Positions 44,153-52,925 of a DNA stretch of 64,000 bases are shown piece by piece. The DNA is taken from contig NZ_QZMU01000001.1 in the NCBI RefSeq assembly GCF_003932505.1, positions 2,613,001-2,677,000 on the forward strand, in the 5' to 3' direction. A program made the translations under genes and the position numbers. A model generated the notes under the pieces. That model was not told the origin of the DNA and searched no databases. It saw only the letters and a program-made list of their open reading frames with translations. This DNA comes from Thiohalobacter thiocyanaticus (GTDB lineage: Bacteria > Pseudomonadota > Gammaproteobacteria > Thiohalobacterales > Thiohalobacteraceae). How positions within the stretch are numbered: position 1 is the first letter of the stretch; each line of letters opens with the position of its first letter.

Positions 44153-45231
44153 CCCGTCCCGTCCGCGCCCGCGTCGATGTCGACGCGCTGCGGTCCAATC
44201 TCCAGCTCGCCCGCCGCACCGCCCCGCACAGCCGCATCCTGGCCGTGGTCAAGGCTAATGCCTATGGCCACGGCCTGGTGCCGGTGGCCCGCGCACTGGA
44301 GGCCGCCGACGCCTTCGGTGTGGCCGGGGTGGAGGAGGCGCTGCTCCTGCGTCAGGCCGGTATTCAGAAGCCCATTGTCCTGTTAGAGGGGTTCTTTCAT
44401 GCCGCTGAACTGGATGAGGTCATCCGGCACGGTCTGAATCTGGTGGTGCATGCCACACACCAGGTCGAAGCCCTGGCCACGGCCGCATTGGCCGGCCCGG
44501 TGCGGGTCTGGATCAAGCTGGATACCGGCATGCATCGGCTTGGCTTCGCGCCGGCCGAGCTGGCTGCTGTGCAGGCGCGGCTGCAATCCATCACCGGCGT
44601 CGAACTGGCCGGGCTGATGACCCACTTCGCCTGTGCCGACGACCGCACTGATCCCGCCACGCAACGCCAGCTCGACGCCTTCGCCGCGCTCGGCCCGGGA
44701 GCGGTTGGCGAGCACAGCCTGGCCAATTCGGCGGCCCTGCTGGGCTGGCCGGAGGCCCACGCCGACTGGGTCCGGCCCGGGTTGATGCTCTACGGCATCT
44801 CGCCCTTCGTCGACAGTCTCGCGGCGGACCACGGACTGACCCCGGCCATGACCCTGGAAACAGAGCTCATCGCCATCCGGGACTGCGCGGCCGGCGATGC
44901 CGTCGGCTATGGCGGGGTCTGGGTCTGTCCGGAGTCCATGCCGATTGGCGTGGCCGCCATCGGCTACGGTGACGGCTACCCGCGGCACGCGCCCGCCGGT
45001 ACCCCGGTACTGGTCGACGGCCGGCCCGCGCAGCTCATCGGGCGCGTCTCCATGGACATGCTCATCCTCGACCTGCGCGGCCTGCCCGAGGCCCGGGTCG
45101 GCAGCCGGGTGACCCTGTGGGGCGAGGGGCTGCCGGTCGAGCGCATTGCCCGCCAGGCCGGGACCATTCCCTACGAACTGGTCTGCGCCGTGACCGCCCG
45201 GGTGCCGCTGCTATACGAAAGCAGGGGCTAG
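44149..45231 (+). CDS. alr: Alanine racemase
   Basis: This 360-residue PLP enzyme makes D-alanine for peptidoglycan. The cofactor lysine is in VVKANAYGHGL; HRLGFAPAEL, LMTHFACADD, VRPGLMLYGISPF and the catalytic tyrosine region GYGDGYPRHAP are intact. Its ATG overlaps the dnaB stop (ATGA), the common dnaB-alr arrangement. Confidence 0.96.
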   Translation: MTRPVRARVDVDALRSNLQLARRTAPHSRILAVVKANAYGHGLVPVARALEAADAFGVAGVEEALLLRQAGIQKPIVLLEGFFHAAELDEVIRHGLNLVVHATHQVEALATAALAGPVRVWIKLDTGMHRLGFAPAELAAVQARLQSITGVELAGLMTHFACADDRTDPATQRQLDAFAALGPGAVGEHSLANSAALLGWPEAHADWVRPGLMLYGISPFVDSLAADHGLTPAMTLETELIAIRDCAAGDAVGYGGVWVCPESMPIGVAAIGYGDGYPRHAPAGTPVLVDGRPAQLIGRVSMDMLILDLRGLPEARVGSRVTLWGEGLPVERIARQAGTIPYELVCAVTARVPLLYESRG

Positions 45232-45381
45232 GTTCCAGGTACCAGGGCCGGAAAAATCCTCCGTCCAGATCTCTGCCTCAGCACCTCCATCAGGCACAAC
45301 CCTTGCATTTCCCCCTTCTGCAGATGCCGAAACGTCAAATCCGTGACGTGGCGTTATCACTGAATCAGCCGGAGTCGTACC

Positions 45382-46707
45382 TTGGAAAGACCATCCCGCC
45401 GCTGTCGCGGCCTGCGTCTGTTTGTGAACTCTCTGCTGCTGCTCTGCCTGCCGGTCGGAGCGGCGGAACCGGATGGGATCGCCGGCCTGCTGCGCAACGG
45501 CGATGCCGAGGGCGCCTGGGAGCAGGCCCGCGCACTGGCGCCTGCACGGGCCGGTGAGCCGGAATTCGATATGCTCTACGGCCTGGCGGCCGTCCGCTCC
45601 GGTCATCCCGAGCATGCCGTGTTCGCCTTCGAACGGGTGGTGGCGCTGGAACCGCGCAATCACCGGGCGCGGGTGGAGCTGGCCCGGGCCCACTATCTGG
45701 CCGGCAATTTCACCGTGGCAAGGACCGAATTCGAACGTGTGCTGGCCATCGATCCGCCGCAGCGGGTGCGCGAGAACGTCCGGACCTTCCTCGACGCCAT
45801 CGAACGCCGGGAGGGGAGCCTGTCGACCCGGATCACCGGCTACCTGGAACTGCGCGCCGGCGCCGACAGCAATGTCAACAGCGCCACCTCGGACGACACC
45901 TTGGAGATTCCGGCGCTCGGGACCTTCACCCTGAACGGCGCCAGCCTGGATCGCAGCGACGAATTCGTGGAGAAGAACGCCGGCCTGTCCGTGCTTCATC
46001 CCTTCACCCGTCGTCATGCCCTGTTCGCCGAACTGACCTACAAGGATCGCGAAAACCTCGAGACCCAGGCCTATGACCTGCGCTCGGTCACGCTCAGTGC
46101 CGGTCCCATGGTCGCTTTTGCCGGGGGGAGGCTGCGTCTGCCGCTCAATTACCAGTTCCTGTACCTGGACAACAGCAAATACCGGCGGCTGGGCAGTGTG
46201 GGTTTCGACTGGAGCCGGGACCTGGACCGGAACGACCAGCTGCAGCTGTTCGGCCAGTACGGCAGTCTGCGCTATCCCGACAATGCAGCGCGCAACGCCA
46301 GGCTGGCACTGGGCGGTGCCGGCTGGACCCACCGTTTTCATCAGCCGGATGTGCAGGTTTCGACCAGCGCCTATTTCGGCGACGAGGACACCCGGGATTC
46401 CATCGGTGAGCACAACGGCAAGCAGTACCTCGGGCTGCGTCTCGGCAGTCAGTGGAGGCTTGCTCCGCACCACACCCCCTATTTCTCGCTGGCGGCGCAG
46501 TGGAGCGAGCATGCTGCCACGGACCCGGTCTTCGCCCGCACCCGCAGGGACGATTTCGCCGAGGCCCGCCTCGGCTGGGCCTGGACGCCCGCCGATGCCT
46601 GGCTGTGGCGGGTGGAGCTGGCCTATACCCGCAACGATTCCAATATCTCCCTGTACCAGTACACCCGCAAGCAGGCCTTTGCGGGCGTGACCTGGCGATT
46701 CGAATGA
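45382..46707 (+). CDS. TPR plus outer-membrane beta-barrel protein of the Slam/T11SS (DUF560-like) type
   Basis: This 441-residue exported protein has a signal peptide (ends near PVGAAEP). Two TPR-like units follow (about 30-140: DMLYGLAAVRSGHPEHAVFAF, RVELARAHYLAGNFTVART). From about residue 150 to the end come alternating amphipathic strands beginning YLELRAGADSNVN and finishing with a terminal aromatic strand (AGVTWRFE). This layout is that of surface lipoprotein assembly modulators, which move TbpB-barrel cargo across the outer membrane. The start is TTG 45382 after GGAG. A possible cargo gene begins 12 bp downstream. The strand count cannot be verified by eye. Confidence 0.72.
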   Translation: MERPSRRCRGLRLFVNSLLLLCLPVGAAEPDGIAGLLRNGDAEGAWEQARALAPARAGEPEFDMLYGLAAVRSGHPEHAVFAFERVVALEPRNHRARVELARAHYLAGNFTVARTEFERVLAIDPPQRVRENVRTFLDAIERREGSLSTRITGYLELRAGADSNVNSATSDDTLEIPALGTFTLNGASLDRSDEFVEKNAGLSVLHPFTRRHALFAELTYKDRENLETQAYDLRSVTLSAGPMVAFAGGRLRLPLNYQFLYLDNSKYRRLGSVGFDWSRDLDRNDQLQLFGQYGSLRYPDNAARNARLALGGAGWTHRFHQPDVQVSTSAYFGDEDTRDSIGEHNGKQYLGLRLGSQWRLAPHHTPYFSLAAQWSEHAATDPVFARTRRDDFAEARLGWAWTPADAWLWRVELAYTRNDSNISLYQYTRKQAFAGVTWRFE

Positions 46708-46719
46708 TCGAGGTGTGAC

Positions 46720-48543
46720 ATGCAAGCGATCGCGCGTTCATCTTTTACGCTTCCGGGGCTGCTGCTCGGTCTGTGCCTGCTGTGTGGATTGGCGGCAGTG
46801 CAGGCCGCCCCGGCGCCGGCCGGCCATGTGATCATCGCCCGGGGCGAGGTGCAGGCCATCTCAGCCGCGGGCGAGCCGCGTGCGCTGCGGCGGCGCTCGC
46901 CCTTCTATGCCGGCGAGACCCTGGTTACCGGTACCGATGCCACGGCCCAGTTGCGCTTCAGTGACGGTGCCCTGGTCGCACTCAGGCCGGACACCGAATT
47001 CCGGGTTGACCGCTACCGCTACGAGTCCGATGGGGGTGAGGGCGACGAGAGTATTTCCACCCTGATCAAGGGCGGCTTCCGCACCATCACCGGCGCGGTC
47101 GGCAAGCAGGACCCGGACAGCTACCGGGTCGATACGCCGGTGGCGACCATCGGCGTGCGCGGCACCCACTATGAAGTGGTCCTGGGAGACGGACTGGCCG
47201 TCGGCGTGTGGCAGGGCGGCATCCGGGTCCGCAATGAAGGCGGCGAAATGGATCTGGGGCAGAATGCCAATTATAGCTTTGCCACCGTCACCGGTCGGAA
47301 TCAGCCGCCACGGGGTCGGTTGCAGCCACCGCCGGGCCTGGACACGCCGCCGCAGGCGCCTGCAGATGCCGAAGAAGTGAGCGAGCAGCAGCAGGAAGAG
47401 GGTCAATCCGAAAGCGATGGGGCGACGGAGGCTGAGGCAGGCGGTAACGAGACCACGACGTCGGGCGAGGAAGATGGTGACGCGGAGTCAACCGCTGCCA
47501 CTGCGGAGACCGACGCCGAAACCGACGCAGGTGATGGCACCACCACGACCTTGGACACGCAGACCTCCTCGCAGGACGATGACACGCGGGAGACCAGCAT
47601 GTCGGAGTCGCCGGATGATGGTGTCAGCCTGGATACCGCTACCGGTGACAGTCTGGACACGACCGCCACGGACACCCGCCTGACCAGCACCACCGACACC
47701 ACTCTGGATGCCACCTTCACCGTCAGCCAGCCGGTGGATTCCGTCAGCGATATCACCAGTCAGGACGCCCGGTTATCGGATGCGGAATGGGACAAGCTGA
47801 TCAACGGCAATCATCTCGGCATCATCCTGGAGGCGAATACGGCTCAACAGGGCATCCGCGGCGGGCGGGCAATCGTGGATCCCGCCGGTTCTCCGGTGAT
47901 CACCGACAACGGCTATGCGCCGTTTGACTCCGAGTATGCCGATGCGCCCATCCTGGAAGTGTTCCGACAGGGCAGCGCGACACTGGACGCGCTCGGCAGT
48001 CACACCGTCGACAGCAATCACACCGTGTACTGGGGCGTGTGGAACGGCAATCCCGACCCGGTGATCATCCAGACCGATGCCACCGATCCCAGTGTGACCC
48101 GTACCAGCAACCGCCCCTTCTTCTGGGCCACCCTGCTGCCGACCGATCCGGGTGTGCTCGATGCGCGTACCGGCATTGTCACCTACAACAATCTCATCGC
48201 CGTGCAGGGCGGCGGCAGCGGTGGACAGATCACTGCCGCTGATGTGACCTTTACACTCGATGTGAACTTCGACACCGGCGCCCTGACCAATGGCAGTCTG
48301 CAGATCGGCAATGGCTCCGAGTTCTGGCAGATCGACCTCAGCGGCCAGCTCAGAGGCTCGATTGCGGACCTGACGGTGGAGCAGACAAGCAGTGTGTATG
48401 TCAGCCCTTCAACTCATGGCGTGATCGGTGATATCGCGACGGGCTTCACCGGCAACAACGGCGAGGTGCTGGGGGGCGGCTTCCTGTTCGAGGCCGAGGG
48501 CGACCCTGGTATCCATGCTGAGGGCATTCTCCTGGTGGAGTGA
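46720..48543 (+). CDS. FecR-domain protein with acidic linker and TbpB-like C-terminal barrel
   Basis: This 607-residue exported protein has a signal peptide (ends AVQAAPA, no lipobox). A FecR domain follows (about 34-155: ARGEVQAISAAGEPRAL, ALRPDTEFRVDRYRYES, TPVATIGVRGTHYEVV). A linker of about 160 residues is rich in Asp, Glu, Thr and Ser (about 185-345). The C-terminal 260 residues are strand-rich and end with ATGFTGNNGEVLGGGFLFE and a last strand AEGILLVE. This matches the G-F-x-G-x-x-x-E-x-L-G-G-x-F close of TbpB-type barrels carried by Slam/T11SS cargo. There is no sigma factor or TonB receptor nearby, so this is not a classical FecR anti-sigma regulator. Likely operon with the barrel gene. 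Confidence 0.75.
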   Translation: MQAIARSSFTLPGLLLGLCLLCGLAAVQAAPAPAGHVIIARGEVQAISAAGEPRALRRRSPFYAGETLVTGTDATAQLRFSDGALVALRPDTEFRVDRYRYESDGGEGDESISTLIKGGFRTITGAVGKQDPDSYRVDTPVATIGVRGTHYEVVLGDGLAVGVWQGGIRVRNEGGEMDLGQNANYSFATVTGRNQPPRGRLQPPPGLDTPPQAPADAEEVSEQQQEEGQSESDGATEAEAGGNETTTSGEEDGDAESTAATAETDAETDAGDGTTTTLDTQTSSQDDDTRETSMSESPDDGVSLDTATGDSLDTTATDTRLTSTTDTTLDATFTVSQPVDSVSDITSQDARLSDAEWDKLINGNHLGIILEANTAQQGIRGGRAIVDPAGSPVITDNGYAPFDSEYADAPILEVFRQGSATLDALGSHTVDSNHTVYWGVWNGNPDPVIIQTDATDPSVTRTSNRPFFWATLLPTDPGVLDARTGIVTYNNLIAVQGGGSGGQITAADVTFTLDVNFDTGALTNGSLQIGNGSEFWQIDLSGQLRGSIADLTVEQTSSVYVSPSTHGVIGDIATGFTGNNGEVLGGGFLFEAEGDPGIHAEGILLVE

Positions 48544-48550
48544 GCGCGGG

Positions 48551-50779
48551 TCATTTCTCCCGCCGCTCGAACACCCCGTCCCAGTCCGGCGGCAGCTGGC
48601 GCCGGCGCAGTTGCTCAATGCGTTCCAGGTAGAGGGTGTAGAGCCTGTCGCCGGGACGTTCGGCGGCCAGTTCGTGGAAACCGTGTCCGGCCGCGTCCCA
48701 GTCCTGGTTCCAGAAGGCCGTCAGCGCGGCATCATGGCGCTGCAGCCAGGCATTCATCGCAGGTGTCTGCCCGGTCTGCGGACACAGCGGCTCATATACG
48801 GTGACTCCCTGTTGCTTGCCCTTGACCCGCACCCGGTCCAGGGTGCGATAGACAAAGCCCGGCGCCAGTTCGCGGGTGCGTTCGCCCACCACCAGGCGCA
48901 CACCGTAATACTTGGTCACGCCCTCCAGCCGTGAGGCGAGATTCACCGCATCTCCCAGCACCGTGTAGGCACGGCGGTACTCGGAGCCCATGTCGCCCAC
49001 GTTCATCACACCGCTGTTGATACCGATGCCGATGTTGATTTCCGGCAGTCCCTCGGCCAGGAACTGCTCCCGCAGCCGGTCGGCGGCCGCCAGCATCTCC
49101 AGCGCCCCCTGGATGGCGTGCCCGGCATGTTGCGGATCGCTGACCGGCGCGCCCCAGAAGGCCATGATCATGTCGCCGACATATTTGTCGATGGTGCCCC
49201 GGTGGTTGAAGATGGTTTCCGTCATCGGGGTGAAGAAGCGGTTCAGCAACTCCTTGAGTTCGCCCGCGCCCAGGCTTTCCGAGATACTGGTGAAGTTGCG
49301 GATGTCGGCGAACAGCACGCTCATCTCGCGGCTCTCGCCCTCGGCGTGATACTGCCCCGGATTGCGGCTCATCTCCTCGACCAGCTGCGGTGGCACATAC
49401 TGGCCGAACATGCCCTTGAGCTGCCGCCGCCGCCGGGTCTCGCCGAAAAAACCGTAGCTCAGGTTGAACAGCATGATGGCCGCAATCGCAAGGGTCGGGG
49501 TGGTGGTGGCCAGCGCCAGCCGGTGCTCGATCCACAACCAGAAGTTGCCGGCAATGAAGCCGGACAGGACCAGGGCGGAGATGAGCAGGATCCACACCGG
49601 CCCGAGAAAGGGCAGCAGCAGCGCCAGCAGCGAACCGACACCGATGATGATGAACACATTCGCACCACTGGCCCAGTCCGGCTGGTAGGGGAAGTCGCCT
49701 TCCAGCAGCCCGGCGAGGATGCTGGCGTGGATCTCCACCCCGGGGTAGACGTTCTGTACCGGCGTGGGCTTGACGTCGGCCAGGGCCAGGGCGGTGGCGC
49801 CGACCAGGACGATGCGGTTCTCGATCCGGCCGGGATCGAAGTCGCCGTTGAGCAGGCGGGCCGCCGAAAGATAGTCAAAGCTGCCCGCCGGGCCGCGGTA
49901 GGGTACGAGCACCTGGCCGCCGGCGTCGGTTCGTATCCTCTGGTTGCGCGACAGAGACAGGTACTCCACCACCCGGCCGGTTCCGACCCGGGCCGTGGCC
50001 AGTCCGATCCGGTCGGCGAACAGATAGACCCGCGCGGTTTCCAGGGCCAGCGAGGCATACAGCTGGTTGTCGTGTTTCGCCAGCAGGGGCACGCGCCGGA
50101 TCACGCCGTCCGCGTCCGGCATAACAGTAATAAAACCGCCATTGCCGGCGGCCTGCTGCAGGACAGGCAGGTTGGCGGTATGGGTGGGGAGTTCGGGAGC
50201 CGCGAACAGCTTTCCGGTCTCGCCGACCAGCGGCGCCGGGGCGGGCAGGGCACCACTGTTGCCCGAGCGGGCCGTATGCAGGACATACCCCAGCACGGTA
50301 TCCATGCCGGCCAGTGCCCCGGTCAGCTGACGGTCACCGTCCTCGGCCCGGGCCAGTGTCATCAGTCGTTCGTATTGCGGGTCGGTCAGGTTCTCGGGTT
50401 GCTTCCCGAGCAGGGCGCGCAGGTTTTCCGCCAGGCTGCGTTCGGGCTCGGACATGACCAGGTCGAAGGCGACCACGGCCGCGCCCGCTTCGCGCAGGGT
50501 ATCGACCAGCTCCGCCAGGCGCCGGCGCGGCCAGGGCCAGCGGCCTTCCTGCTGCAGGCTCTGTTCGTCGATGTCCAGGATCAGGAGAGAATCGTTTGCC
50601 GGCGGTGATTCCGGCAGGGTCAGGTTCAGCCGCAGGTCATAAGTCAGATATTCGAGCCGGTCGCGCAGGACCTTGACCGGGCCCAGATCGGTGGTCTCCA
50701 CCCAGGTCCCGATCAGGGCCAGCAACAGTCCGGCCAGGATGGCGGCGGTGCGTGACGAGCTGTGCAGGATGGCAAGCAA
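48551..50779 (-). CDS. CHASE2-domain class III adenylate cyclase
   Basis: This 742-residue membrane cyclase has an N-terminal helix and a large periplasmic CHASE2 sensor (about 30-330: YLTYDLRLNL, LLILDIDEQSL, GAAVVAFDLVMSEP). Three membrane helices (about 350-430) lead to a cytoplasmic cyclase domain (about 475-660). Metal-binding Asp residues are in LFADIRNFTSIS and VGDMIMAFWGAP. The Lys before VGDM and the Asp in LGDAVNLASRLE fit ATP as substrate, so cAMP is the expected product. The start is TTG 50779, preceded by AAGGA. It converges on the FecR-type gene with 7 bp between the stops. Confidence 0.9.
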   Translation of the reverse strand: MLAILHSSSRTAAILAGLLLALIGTWVETTDLGPVKVLRDRLEYLTYDLRLNLTLPESPPANDSLLILDIDEQSLQQEGRWPWPRRRLAELVDTLREAGAAVVAFDLVMSEPERSLAENLRALLGKQPENLTDPQYERLMTLARAEDGDRQLTGALAGMDTVLGYVLHTARSGNSGALPAPAPLVGETGKLFAAPELPTHTANLPVLQQAAGNGGFITVMPDADGVIRRVPLLAKHDNQLYASLALETARVYLFADRIGLATARVGTGRVVEYLSLSRNQRIRTDAGGQVLVPYRGPAGSFDYLSAARLLNGDFDPGRIENRIVLVGATALALADVKPTPVQNVYPGVEIHASILAGLLEGDFPYQPDWASGANVFIIIGVGSLLALLLPFLGPVWILLISALVLSGFIAGNFWLWIEHRLALATTTPTLAIAAIMLFNLSYGFFGETRRRRQLKGMFGQYVPPQLVEEMSRNPGQYHAEGESREMSVLFADIRNFTSISESLGAGELKELLNRFFTPMTETIFNHRGTIDKYVGDMIMAFWGAPVSDPQHAGHAIQGALEMLAAADRLREQFLAEGLPEINIGIGINSGVMNVGDMGSEYRRAYTVLGDAVNLASRLEGVTKYYGVRLVVGERTRELAPGFVYRTLDRVRVKGKQQGVTVYEPLCPQTGQTPAMNAWLQRHDAALTAFWNQDWDAAGHGFHELAAERPGDRLYTLYLERIEQLRRRQLPPDWDGVFERREK

Positions 50780-51076
50780 CGGGCTGTTCCTTCTTCAGAC
50801 CTGTTGAGACGGGGACGGTCCGATGCCCCGGCTGACTGTAAAGACGTCGGCAGCTTTGACAGCTTCTGCGAAATGCCAATCATTCGCGCCTGCAGCCCAC
50901 CCGCCTGAACGGATGCGGGATTTCTCCGGACAGGCCGGTGTCGTTCCCGCACGGCGCGTCACCCGATTTTACAGCATGCCGGATGGGTTAATCCCAATTA
51001 CTTGTTTTAAATCATTTTTATCTATGGGCATGCAAGTTGCTCCGGTTTCCGGTATCCCGACCCTGGAGCGACTGCC

Positions 51077-51175
51077 ATGAAGACACAGCCCACACAGCTC
51101 GAGGACATCGTCGGCCTGGTGGTCCTGGTTGCCGTGCTGTTACTGGCGGGCATGGACCTGGCGCCGCTGGTCTGA
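51077..51175 (+). CDS. Possible 32-residue single-helix membrane peptide
   Basis: ATG 51077 is preceded by GGAG at nine bases and opens 32 codons. They form a polar start (MKTQPTQLEDI) and one membrane helix (VGLVVLVAVLLLAGMDL). It lies in the gap between the cyclase and radA, transcribed toward radA. Too short for family assignment; similar very small membrane proteins are often missed. Confidence 0.4.
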   Translation: MKTQPTQLEDIVGLVVLVAVLLLAGMDLAPLV

Positions 51176-51305
51176 TCCATCCCTGATTCCCGCCACTGCC
51201 GCCGCCTGTCACCGGTCGGGACGGGCAGCGGCAACGCGCCCCTTCCCCATCCCCGTACCAGCCCGTAGACTCCCAGTCTTTTCCCGGGCTGGACGAGGAT
51301 TCACC

Positions 51306-52667
51306 GTGTCGAAAGGCAAGACCGCCTACAGCTGCAGCGCCTGCGGGGCCCAGTCGCCCAAATGGGCGGGTCAGTGCGCCGAGTGCGGCGAATGGAACAC
51401 CCTGGTGGAGGTGGTCGCCATGCCGGCCACCCCGGCAGCGGCGCGTTTTTCCGGCTATGCCGGTGCCGGCGAGGCCCGGGTGCGGGACCTGGCCGATATC
51501 CAGCCCGAGTCGGCCAGCCGCGCCGCCACCGGCAGCGATGAGCTGGACCGGGTGCTGGGCGGCGGTCTGGTGGCCGGCTCGGTGGTGCTGCTGGGTGGCG
51601 ATCCCGGCATCGGCAAGTCCACCCTGCTGCTGCAGACCCTGACCGATCTGGGCGGACGCATGCCCGCCCTGTATGTCACCGGCGAGGAGTCACCCGAGCA
51701 GGTCGCCCTGCGCGCCCGGCGCCTGGGGCTGGCCAGCGAACATACCCGGCTGCTGGCCGAGACGGCGGTGGAACGCATCATCGAGATCGCCAGGCGCGAG
51801 CAGCCGCAGGTGCTGGTGATCGACTCCATTCAGACCCTCTATACCGCTGCCCTGCAGTCGGCGCCCGGCTCGGTGGCCCAGGTGCGCGAGAGCGCGGCCC
51901 AGCTGGTGCGCTACGCCAAGGCCAGCGGCACCGCCCTGTTCCTGGTCGGGCATGTGACCAAGGAGGGGACCCTGGCCGGCCCGCGGGTGCTGGAGCACAT
52001 GGTCGACACCGTGCTCTATTTCGAGGGCGATGCCGGCGGGCGCTACCGCGTGGTGCGGGCGATGAAGAACCGCTTCGGCGCGGTCAACGAGATCGGCGTC
52101 TTCGCCATGACCGACAAGGGGCTGAAGGCGGTGAGCAACCCGTCCGCGATCTTTCTGTCGCGCCACGACGAGCCGGTGCCGGGCAGCGTGGTCATGGTCA
52201 CCCGCGAGGGTACCCGGCCGCTGCTGGTGGAAGTGCAGGCACTGGTGGCAGACAGCCACCTGTCCAACCCGCGCCGGGTCACTCTGGGACTGGAGCAGAA
52301 CCGGTTGTCCATGCTGCTGGCCGTGCTGCACCGCCACGGCGGCATCGCCGTGGCTGACCAGGACGTGTTCGTGAACGTCGTCGGTGGGGTGCGGGTGAGC
52401 GAGACGGCCGCCGACCTGGCGGTGATCGTGGCCGCGCTGTCGAGTTTCCGCGACCGGCCGCTGCCGGCCGACTGGATCGTGTTCGGCGAGGTGGGTCTGG
52501 CAGGCGAGATCCGGCCCGTGCCCAACGGAATGGAACGGCTGCGCGAGGCGGCCAAGCACGGCTTCAGGAAGGCGCTGGTGCCGGCGGCCAATCTCAAGCA
52601 GGTGAAGACCGAAGGGCTGGAGACGGTGCCGCTGAAGCGGCTGGCGGATCTGTTCGATCAGATGTGA
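51306..52667 (+). CDS. radA: DNA repair protein RadA (Sms)
   Basis: This 453-residue RecA-like branch-migration helicase has an N-terminal zinc finger (CSACGAQSPKWAGQCAEC). Walker A (GGDPGIGKSTLLLQ), the RadA-specific motif (MKNRFGAVNEIGVF) and a C-terminal Lon-protease-like domain (about 285-450: ADWIVFGEVGLAGEIR) follow. GTG 51306 with GAGGA upstream gives the family N-terminus; the open frame to 51129 is not used. Confidence 0.96.
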   Translation: MSKGKTAYSCSACGAQSPKWAGQCAECGEWNTLVEVVAMPATPAAARFSGYAGAGEARVRDLADIQPESASRAATGSDELDRVLGGGLVAGSVVLLGGDPGIGKSTLLLQTLTDLGGRMPALYVTGEESPEQVALRARRLGLASEHTRLLAETAVERIIEIARREQPQVLVIDSIQTLYTAALQSAPGSVAQVRESAAQLVRYAKASGTALFLVGHVTKEGTLAGPRVLEHMVDTVLYFEGDAGGRYRVVRAMKNRFGAVNEIGVFAMTDKGLKAVSNPSAIFLSRHDEPVPGSVVMVTREGTRPLLVEVQALVADSHLSNPRRVTLGLEQNRLSMLLAVLHRHGGIAVADQDVFVNVVGGVRVSETAADLAVIVAALSSFRDRPLPADWIVFGEVGLAGEIRPVPNGMERLREAAKHGFRKALVPAANLKQVKTEGLETVPLKRLADLFDQM

Positions 52668-52742
52668 TTGCTGAAGATCTCACCGCAGAGGCGCAGAGTT
52701 ACATAGTGCCTTCCAATAAGGCGAATGGCACTCACTTTAGCT

Positions 52743-52826
52743 GTCATTGCGAGCGTAGCGTGGCAATCTCATACCGCATACTCAACCGGCTGGAGATTGC
52801 CGCGTCACTTCGTTCCTCGCAATGAC
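52743..52826. repeat. Palindromic repeat, family A copy 3
   Basis: GTCATTGCGAGCGTAGCGTGG then CAATCTC is mirrored by GAGATTGCCGCG...CTCGCAATGAC. It is flanked by pieces of a second repeat (CCGCAGAGGCGCAGAG at about 52683-52698 and CGCGTCTCTGCGTAGAGG near 52893-52910, inverted). Together they fill the gap between the convergent radA and FHA-PilZ genes. Confidence 0.85.
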
Positions 52827-52925
52827 GAGCGTTATTTGGTTTAAGTAAGCGAAACTCCATTCTGAGGCTGTTCTCTGCGTCACCTGCGCCTTCGCGTCTC
52901 TGCGTAGAGGGTTTTCAAATGGAAC

